Of a DNA stretch of 21,487 bases, positions 13,405-18,106 are shown one piece after another (positions within the stretch are counted from its first letter, which is position 1; each line of letters starts with the position of its first letter). The notes beneath the pieces are model-generated. The model saw nothing but the letters and a program-made list of their open reading frames with translations. It was not told the origin of the DNA and made no database searches. This DNA is from a virus. The translations under genes were made by a program, and so were the position numbers. The stretch covers positions 1 to 21,487 of the IMG/VR virus record IMGVR_UViG_3300031669_000272; one strand, written 5' to 3'.

Positions 13405-13482
13405 TGCGGGGTAGCCAAGCCCGGTAAGGCCCCGGTCTCATACACCGGAGATCCGTGGGTTCAAATCCCACCCCCGCTACCA
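13405..13482 (+). tRNA. tRNA with CAU anticodon (Met or lysidine-type Ile2)
   Basis: Cloverleaf read by eye: acceptor 13405-13411 (TGCGGGG) with CCCCGCT, D-arm GCC/GGC, anticodon stem CCGGT/ACCGG, loop CTCATAC with CAT anticodon, T-arm GTGGG-TTCAAAT-CCCAC, and encoded CCA at 13480-13482. Position 1 and 72 are both T, a mismatch, recalling the initiator; however the anticodon stem lacks the GGG:CCC initiator signature. CAU could also mean tRNA-Ile2 modified by TilS to read AUA. A start at 13406 is the alternative boundary. Lies in the unit started at 12809. Confidence 0.85.
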
Positions 13483-13492
13483 ATTTTTATAG

Positions 13493-13515
13493 TTTGCATA
13501 CTATAAGTATGCAAA
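13493..13515. repeat. 23-base palindrome between two tRNAs
   Basis: TTTGCATACT, three bases, AGTATGCAAA: perfect 10-bp inverted repeat around centre 13504. It could be an operator half-site pair or a processing hairpin. It lacks a downstream T-run, so it is not an obvious terminator. Confidence 0.6.
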
Positions 13516-13538
13516 TTATCTATTAATTAAACTAATTA

Positions 13539-13612
13539 CGCGGATACAGGCAAGGTGTCTGCTGCGCTTTGGAAGCGTGGTGGGGGTGGTTCGATTCCAC
13601 CATCCGCGACCA
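13539..13612 (+). tRNA. tRNA-Pro (UGG anticodon)
   Basis: Acceptor CGCGGAT (13539-13545) pairs perfectly with ATCCGCG; the C1-G72 pair is typical of Pro tRNAs. Anticodon stem TGCGC/GCGTG (two wobble pairs), loop TTTGGAA with TGG at 13570-13572, T-arm GGTGG-TTCGATT-CCACC, encoded CCA at 13610-13612. Only one base separates acceptor and D-stem, slightly odd. Immediately followed by the structured non-coding region. Confidence 0.85.
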
Positions 13613-13613
13613 A

Positions 13614-13708
13614 TCACCCGGGAGAACCCAGTTTAAGGTGCAACCTACCCATTAGAATTCGCACTCCGATGGGGTCTGGCAGATACCCGGGTCGAGTCAC
13701 CCGGGAGA
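13614..13708 (+). repeat. TCACCCGGGAGA direct repeat (two copies)
   Basis: The same 12 bases occur at 13614-13625 and 13697-13708, and a related TCACCCGAGA at 13851-13860. The second copy overlaps the outer helix of the structured RNA, so the first copy could compete for the partner GGTCTCCCGG. Sequence between the copies (13626-13696) folds into further small hairpins. Confidence 0.5.
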
Positions 13709-13986
13709 CCGGGTTATCAAGTCTGTCTATAAACGGTGACTAAGACAGAGGGGGTAGCCTCTCAAAACCCATGGGTAATCTGAAGCTGCTGCGACCGAAA
13801 AACAAAGGACACCGCGACTTACACCTTGAGAGTAAGGTGGCCGGCAGGGATCACCCGAGATCATCCATATGGTCATTAGGGTCTGCCAATGGAATAGGCT
13901 TATAAGATACGATGGAGCACCGTGGACCATAGATGTACTGGGATGAAGCGGCCCAGGATACAACATAAGCTGAATAGGTCTCCCGG
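13701..13986 (+). ncRNA. Candidate large structured non-coding RNA downstream of tRNA-Pro
   Basis: Outer helix: CCGGGAGACC (13701-13710) pairs GGTCTCCCGG (13977-13986), 10 perfect base pairs enclosing 266 bases. Inside: hairpin 13722-13728/13743-13749 (7 bp), CACCTT/AAGGTG at 13822-13827/13834-13839, and an 11-bp helix with a 2-base bulge, 13862-13874/13925-13935. CTGGG/CCCAG lies at 13938-13942/13952-13956. ACGGTG (13733-13738), in the first hairpin loop, can pair CACCGT (13918-13923), which would be a pseudoknot. The surrounding 13613-14085 has no supported gene. Position after tRNA genes in a phage recalls large ornate RNAs such as GOLLD or ROOL; this is a hypothesis only. Group I intron, tmRNA and RNase P cores were not matched. 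Confidence 0.55.
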
Positions 13987-14011
13987 TTTATGGACAAGGA
14001 TTTGAAGCCTT

Positions 14012-14040
14012 GGGCCGGGGGGCTCTTTCCAATTTATTTT
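14012..14040 (+). terminator. Weak intrinsic-terminator-like hairpin
   Basis: GGGCC-GGGG-GGCTC can form a 5-bp stem at 14012-14025, followed by TTTCC and then an interrupted T-rich stretch to 14040. It would end the transcript carrying the tRNAs and structured RNA. The stem is short and the T-run interrupted, so the call is weak. Confidence 0.3.
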
Positions 14041-14085
14041 TGACCCATATTTATATGCGTTTTTAGTTCAAAAAGGTTATTTAAA

Positions 14086-14472
14086 ATGAGCCCAGAGAAG
14101 ACCGAAAAACTGTTTAATCGATATCCGATGCTTTACCGAGGTAAGGATGAAGGGATACAGAAGAATCTAATGGTGTTCGGTTTTGAGTGCGGTGATGGAT
14201 GGTTCGATCTGATTGACGAGCTGTCCCGTCAGATATGTGAGCTGTCCCCAATGACCAAGGCTTTTCAGGTCAAGGAAAAGTATGGTACATTGCGTTTCTA
14301 TGTTGGTGTAGCAGACCCTTCGACATCGAGCGTTGTCTTTGATATAATTGATGATTTCGAAGAATGCTCCGAAAAGATATGCGAAGAATGCGGTGCTCCC
14401 GGCAAGTCCCGGGGTATTATCGCTGGTAGCAATGGGTGGATCAAAACCTTATGTGACGAGTGTGCTAAATGA
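14086..14472 (+). CDS. Phage Zn-finger hypothetical protein (FGFECGDGW family)
   Basis: 128 aa, ATG preceded by AAAAAGG. FGFECGDGWFDLIDELSRQI (31-50) and QVKEKYGTLRFYV (61-73) are well conserved in many phage hypothetical proteins. The C-terminus holds two CxxC pairs (KICEECGAPGKSRG and TLCDECAK), giving a likely zinc ribbon. The family is common, but I know of no established function. It overlaps the one-TM protein by ATGA. Confidence 0.85.
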   Translation: MSPEKTEKLFNRYPMLYRGKDEGIQKNLMVFGFECGDGWFDLIDELSRQICELSPMTKAFQVKEKYGTLRFYVGVADPSTSSVVFDIIDDFEECSEKICEECGAPGKSRGIIAGSNGWIKTLCDECAK

Positions 14473-14594
14473 TTGATTATATTTCAGACACTCTATTTAT
14501 TATCGGGGTTCCAATCGCTTTAGTTCTTTTCTACAAGATATTTAATGTCCTAACCCAAATCAGAGATATCTTGTGGTTTAACACGGAGAAATAA
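14469..14594 (+). CDS. Very small one-TM protein next to the endolysin
   Basis: 41 aa: MIDYISDTLFIIGVPIALVLFY, then KIFNVLTQIRDILWFNTEK. One hydrophobic span (about 8-22). ATG overlaps the previous stop (ATGA) and its stop overlaps the endolysin start (TAATG), so it is translated with the endolysin. The location makes it a holin, antiholin or pinholin candidate. Sequence alone does not decide. Confidence 0.55.
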   Translation: MIDYISDTLFIIGVPIALVLFYKIFNVLTQIRDILWFNTEK

Positions 14595-14986
14595 TGCCTA
14601 ACTTTGGCAAGAAATCTAAATTAATGTTAGACAATGTGCATCCTGATATTGTCCTGGTCCTTAATGATGTCATCGTTTATTTCGATTTCTCAATAATATC
14701 AGGGCATCGTGGACAGCTTGAGCAGACTCAGATATTTAATGAGGGCTGGAGTAAGAGTCCATGGCCCACCAGCAAGCACAACACTGACCCATCTGAAGCT
14801 GTTGATATTGCTCCATATCCTATAGACTGGGATAAACCAAATCGGTTCATATATCTTGCCGGCCACATAATGGCAGCAGCTCGGAAGTTTGCGGTCCCTA
14901 TCAGGTGGGGTGGAGACTGGAAAATGTCCAACATGGTATTTCCACAAACCTTTAATGATTGGGGCCATTTTGAACTTAGGAAGTAG
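14594..14986 (+). CDS. Endolysin, M15-type L-alanyl-D-glutamate peptidase
   Basis: 130 aa, TAATG start. Motifs: FDFSIISGHRGQLEQTQIFNEG (31-51), SKHNTDPSEAVDIAPYP (60-76) with zinc ligands H62 and D71, and FNDWGHFEL (120-128) with ligand H125. These are the metal-site motifs of VanY/L-alanyl-D-glutamate peptidases used as phage lysins (M15C-like). RWGGDWK at 104-110 lies near the active site in the family. It cuts the stem peptide of peptidoglycan after the small membrane protein opens the membrane. It lacks a signal peptide and a wall-binding domain, as is typical for small lysins exported by a holin. Confidence 0.93.
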   Translation: MPNFGKKSKLMLDNVHPDIVLVLNDVIVYFDFSIISGHRGQLEQTQIFNEGWSKSPWPTSKHNTDPSEAVDIAPYPIDWDKPNRFIYLAGHIMAAARKFAVPIRWGGDWKMSNMVFPQTFNDWGHFELRK

Positions 14987-14988
14987 CT

Positions 14989-15258
14989 TTGACAGATGAA
15001 ACAAAAAAAAACTGTGGAAATTGTAAATACTTCGTTAAGTGGAAAAATGACTCTATTGGTGGTGGGTTATGTGAGTTCTTTGATTGTCGCACCAAAACAG
15101 ATCATGGTCGCAAGTGTAAGAAGTGGCAAGGTAGTAGATACAAGCGTTCTAACAAATCAAGTGCATTGATTGCGGTCTTGGAACATTGCGAAACAGTTGC
15201 AAAAGAAAGGATGTGTCAATGGTCTCGAATAGCACAAGCTACTATTATGATAACGTAA
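14989..15258 (+). CDS. Small Cys-rich protein
   Basis: 89 aa from TTG 14989, with TAGGAAG 5-6 bases upstream. KNCGNCKYFVKWKNDSIGGG, then LCEFFDCRTKTDHGRKCKKW (about 27-46) gives a six-cysteine/histidine cluster, probably zinc-binding. Rest is basic and Ser-rich (RSNKSSA). Its 3' end overlaps the next gene by 40 bases. No family recognised. Confidence 0.6.
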   Translation: MTDETKKNCGNCKYFVKWKNDSIGGGLCEFFDCRTKTDHGRKCKKWQGSRYKRSNKSSALIAVLEHCETVAKERMCQWSRIAQATIMIT

Positions 15259-15434
15259 CTGTCCAATATATTGACCGCCATGCGTGTCCTGAATATGATC
15301 ACAAACCCTGGAGAGTGCAGAGGCATTTGAGCTCACCAAAGTTTTACCGCACCAAAGAAGAGGCATATCAGGCTGCAATACAGCTGTATTTCGATGCTTT
15401 AGTAGAGGAAAACGGGGGAGAAGATGGCCTATAG
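15219..15434 (+). CDS. Hypothetical protein
   Basis: 71 aa from ATG 15219 with GAAAGG about 7 bases upstream; the in-frame ATG 15186 lies inside the previous gene and has no ribosome site. Aromatic/basic: SYYYDNVTVQYIDRHACPEY, then KPWRVQRHLSSPKFYRTKEEAYQAAIQLYFDALVEE. The C-half looks like a short helical pair. Overlaps the HNH gene by 11 bases. No family recognised. Confidence 0.55.
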   Translation: MVSNSTSYYYDNVTVQYIDRHACPEYDHKPWRVQRHLSSPKFYRTKEEAYQAAIQLYFDALVEENGGEDGL

Positions 15435-15756
15435 GAACCATGAGGATCAGCTTGCATGTCAGAGACGAGGCTACCGTAGGCATAGGAAACAGCGCATAAA
15501 GAAAAATTGCAAAAGGATTGTGGCTCTTCGTGCTAAAATAACTAAATTTAAAATGGGTTTGCTGTGCTTCCATTGTGGTTTCTCATTTAAAAAACACCCT
15601 TATTGCTGTGACTTCCACAACCCAGATGAATCCAGGGATCATACCAGAATATCAAACATGATCAGGGATGGACATGCTTCAGAACGTATCTTTTATGAGA
15701 TATTACAGTGTATTCCGCTTTGCTCCAATTGTCATAGAATAGCGCACCATTCATGA
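15424..15756 (+). CDS. HNH endonuclease
   Basis: 110 aa, ATG with GGGGG at 15414-15418. The N-terminus is basic (RRGYRRHRKQRIKKNCKR), like many HNH homing-type proteins. CFHCG (48-52) is a zinc pair, followed by YCCDFHNPDESRDHTR (60-75) with the first H/N region, and CIPLCSNCHRIAHHS at the end with the second CxxC and the catalytic H-x-x-x-H-H. Probable free-standing HNH nuclease, possibly mobile. Its stop codon overlaps the first two bases of the tRNA-Glu. Confidence 0.8.
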   Translation: MAYRNHEDQLACQRRGYRRHRKQRIKKNCKRIVALRAKITKFKMGLLCFHCGFSFKKHPYCCDFHNPDESRDHTRISNMIRDGHASERIFYEILQCIPLCSNCHRIAHHS

Positions 15757-15832
15757 TCCCGTATGCCTAAAGGGCAAGGGCAATCAGGCTTTCAACTTGT
15801 TGGCGTGGGTTCGACTCCCACCGGGATCACCA
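15755..15832 (+). tRNA. tRNA-Glu (UUC anticodon)
   Basis: Acceptor GATCCCG (15755-15761) with CGGGATC (15822-15828), D-stem TGCC/GGCA with 11-base loop containing GG, anticodon loop CTTTCAA (15789-15795) with TTC at 15791-15793, T-arm GTGGG-TTCGACT-CCCAC, discriminator A, encoded CCA to 15832. Starts inside the stop codon of the HNH gene. Confidence 0.88.
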
Positions 15833-15836
15833 TCTA

Positions 15837-15862
15837 ATTGCGACAAATAACGCAATATTGCG
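15837..15862. repeat. ATTGCG half-site array (operator-like)
   Basis: ATTGCG at 15837-15842, then CGCAAT at 15851-15856 and ATTGCG at 15857-15862. The latter two form a 12-bp perfect palindrome CGCAATATTGCG; the first forms a second inverted pair with the middle copy. Located in the 75-base gap between tRNA-Glu and terL. Confidence 0.55.
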
Positions 15863-15866
15863 CCAC

Positions 15867-15890
15867 ATCCTGCCATTTATCCTGCCATTT
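15867..15890 (+). repeat. Perfect 12-bp tandem repeat before terL
   Basis: ATCCTGCCATTT twice in direct tandem at 15867-15878 and 15879-15890, 17 bases before ATG 15908. Could be a protein-binding or packaging-related site; no direct evidence. Confidence 0.55.
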
Positions 15891-15907
15891 TAGCATCAAG
15901 GTAAATA

Positions 15908-17563
15908 ATGACCGATTTATCCAGTATTGAGGACAGACGCCCAGACGAGCTGGCCGCTGAGTTCGGCATACCCATTGATGAGGCCACAGCTGCCATAGAG
16001 CTGGCCAAGAACATGGGTAACCAGCGCTGGCGTCTTGATAATCTGTATAAGATCGTTGCCGCCGTCCCCGGGGAGTTTAAGGATGATGATGACAAGCCTT
16101 TAAATGTCGAAACCGTCATTGATTTTCATATGAATTATGCCCAGAAGCTCTTATATCTGGGATATTGGTATTGTAATCTAATCCTCAAGAGTCGGCAGCA
16201 TGGCATAACTACCTTTGTTTGTTTGCTTTATCTCGATATCTGCTTGTTTAATTCAAACACCCACGCCTGTATTATCGCTCACAATAGAGAAGATGCTGAA
16301 GATTTCTTCGAAAAGAAGATCCTATTCGCTTATAATAACCTTCCTGATCATGTCAGAGAGGCTATGCCGGCCAAACGGTCCAGCTCGAAGAAGCTTGTGT
16401 TCGCAAATGGTTCAAGCATCAGGGTGACGACTTCAGGACGTTCTGGGACATATCACCTGGTCCATATCTCAGAGTTCGGTAAAATGTGCGCGCATTATCC
16501 TTTGAAGGCCAAAGAAGTGATATCTGGTACCCTTAACGCCATCCACCCGGGCATGCTGGTATCTATCGAGTCGACTGCTGAAGGCCGCGAGGGGCGCTTC
16601 TATGATATGTGCAAAACTGCCATGAAGCTGGACAAGTCCATCAAGGCTGGAACAGCGGAACTGAACAAGATGGATTATAAATTCTTCTTCTTCGGATGGG
16701 ATACAAACCTTCTGAACAGGGTGGAACCGACCGGGGTTGTATTTTACGATAGGCACGATAAATATTTCGAGAGGATTGAATTCTTATTAGGACGTCCATT
16801 GTCTATCGAGCAGAAAGCCTGGTACGTCAAAAAAGAGAGCACTCAGGGTGATTTGATGATGCAGGAACATCCATCAACACCTGAAGAGGCTTTTCACCAG
16901 TCGGTCGAGGGTGCATATTATTTCAAAGAGATGATGAAGACCAGAAAAGAGGGCCGGGTTACTGTTGTCCCGATAAAGGATAGCATTTTGGTCGATACCT
17001 GGTGGGATATTGGGTACAATGATGTTAATGCGATATGGTTTACCCAGAACGTAGGACGAGAGATCCACGTTATCCACTATTATGAGAACGCCAACGAAGG
17101 TATGATGCATTATGCTCAATACTGCGACGAATTCAGAAAGAAATACAGTTTTATTTATGGAGTTTGGATGGCACCGCACGACATTGTCGTACATGAATAC
17201 ACATCTGGCAAAACGCGTTTGGCGACTGCCGCGGAAGCTGGAATTAACTTTGGAGTGGGGAGCCGAGTTAGTATACCGACCCAAATCCAGCTCGTTAGAA
17301 ACATACTCAAAATATGTGTGTTTGATGAAGCTTCATGTGAAAAAGGTCTTGCCACGCTCGATTCATACCGCAAAGAGTGGAATGAAAAATCGGGGGCCTG
17401 GAAAAACACTCCCTACCATGACTGGGCTTCCAACGGTGCATCGGCGTTCGCAACAATGGCCGTCAATAACAAACTGATGTCTCTGAACGCTCCTGGGCCG
17501 CCTGTAACAGAGGATGTAAGGAAGTCTGAGGTCGGTAAATCTAACGCCCGGGGATGGACGTAG
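15908..17563 (+). CDS. terL: Terminase large subunit (packaging ATPase-nuclease)
   Basis: 551 aa. ATPase: deviant Walker A KSRQHGITT (94-102), adenine/Q-type region before it, Walker B LVHISE (184-189, catalytic Glu189) and coupling motif STAEG (222-226). The nuclease domain starts at TWWDIGYNDVNAIWF (Asp367 of the RNase H-like triad), with D425 (PHD) and D505 (HDWAS) as the other acidic residues. All positions fit the normal large-terminase order. It drives DNA into the capsid and cuts at termini. The upstream gap contains AAGG at a suitable spacing for the ATG at 15908. The small subunit lies 5 kb upstream. Confidence 0.93.
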   Translation: MTDLSSIEDRRPDELAAEFGIPIDEATAAIELAKNMGNQRWRLDNLYKIVAAVPGEFKDDDDKPLNVETVIDFHMNYAQKLLYLGYWYCNLILKSRQHGITTFVCLLYLDICLFNSNTHACIIAHNREDAEDFFEKKILFAYNNLPDHVREAMPAKRSSSKKLVFANGSSIRVTTSGRSGTYHLVHISEFGKMCAHYPLKAKEVISGTLNAIHPGMLVSIESTAEGREGRFYDMCKTAMKLDKSIKAGTAELNKMDYKFFFFGWDTNLLNRVEPTGVVFYDRHDKYFERIEFLLGRPLSIEQKAWYVKKESTQGDLMMQEHPSTPEEAFHQSVEGAYYFKEMMKTRKEGRVTVVPIKDSILVDTWWDIGYNDVNAIWFTQNVGREIHVIHYYENANEGMMHYAQYCDEFRKKYSFIYGVWMAPHDIVVHEYTSGKTRLATAAEAGINFGVGSRVSIPTQIQLVRNILKICVFDEASCEKGLATLDSYRKEWNEKSGAWKNTPYHDWASNGASAFATMAVNNKLMSLNAPGPPVTEDVRKSEVGKSNARGWT

Positions 17564-17595
17564 GCCAATAACCCTTTACACTCTATCTATTTTAT

Positions 17596-17853
17596 ATGAT
17601 TGATGTAATTTGGGAAACAGTTGCTAATTTAACTCCTACATCTGCAGAGTGTCCAAAATGCGCTAAAATCTACCAGATTGACAATTCAGAGTGGGAGCAG
17701 TGGTTTGATAGCCCCTTGACCGGTAGAATAATGACTCCGTTATGCTGCGCTGGTTTCTGGGCTATTTGGCGACGCGGTACCAGGCCGGGAGCCTGGGATT
17801 TCACATTCAAAACGAGGGGGATTTATGTACGAAGGTCATACGGGAATAGTTGA
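17596..17853 (+). CDS. Small Cys-containing protein
   Basis: 85 aa. ECPKC (18-22) and LCC (49-51) suggest one zinc site; WEQWFDS and GFWAIWRRGTRPGAW are Trp-rich. ATG 17596 has no clear Shine-Dalgarno; the 32-base gap after terL is AT-rich. Overlaps the next gene by 29 bases. No family recognised. Confidence 0.5.
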   Translation: MIDVIWETVANLTPTSAECPKCAKIYQIDNSEWEQWFDSPLTGRIMTPLCCAGFWAIWRRGTRPGAWDFTFKTRGIYVRRSYGNS

Positions 17854-18106
17854 GGGGATGTGTATCAAGAAGGACAAGGACGACAATGTTTTAATGTGCG
17901 ATAAGGTCCGAGAACCTTCTGGGCTGACCGACGCTGTCCCAATGTACGCAATGCAGTATCCTGCTGGATTTGTTTGTGAATCTTACGCTTTTCCTAAATC
18001 AAGAGAGAGACTTGGGGGGTGTGCGTTATGCTCGATCAAAGAGTTATCATCAAGTGTTAATAAGCACAAATTAAACCCGATAAAGGCATCTAAAAGGAAA
18101 CACTAA
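17825..18106 (+). CDS. Small Cys-containing protein
   Basis: 93 aa, ATG with GGGGG at 17816-17820. Cys in GMCIKK, LMCDK, FVCESY and GCALCS; C-terminus basic (KHKLNPIKASKRKH). It ends in TAATG with the portal start. It is one of several small Cys proteins interspersed in the packaging region. No family recognised. Confidence 0.55.
   Translation: MYEGHTGIVEGMCIKKDKDDNVLMCDKVREPSGLTDAVPMYAMQYPAGFVCESYAFPKSRERLGGCALCSIKELSSSVNKHKLNPIKASKRKH

Noticed and set aside
13555-13966. Open frames on both strands within tRNA-Pro and the structured RNA region
   Set aside because: They overlap the tRNA or the paired helices, have no ribosome site and no protein-like composition.
13701-13986. Group I intron, RNase P RNA or tmRNA
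   Set aside because: A GACTA-like stretch and pseudoknot-like pairing are present, but the matching TAGTC strand, guanosine site and splice context were not found. There are no split tRNA halves, and tmRNA or RNase P conserved cores are absent.
14040-14068. TTGACC plus downstream TTAGTT as a promoter before 14086
   Set aside because: The -35 is good but no acceptable -10 lies at 16-18 bases; no other evidence.
16245-16280. TTTAATTCA with TGTATTAT inside terL as another promoter copy
   Set aside because: The spacer is 12 rather than 8 bases and the GTNCC part does not match.
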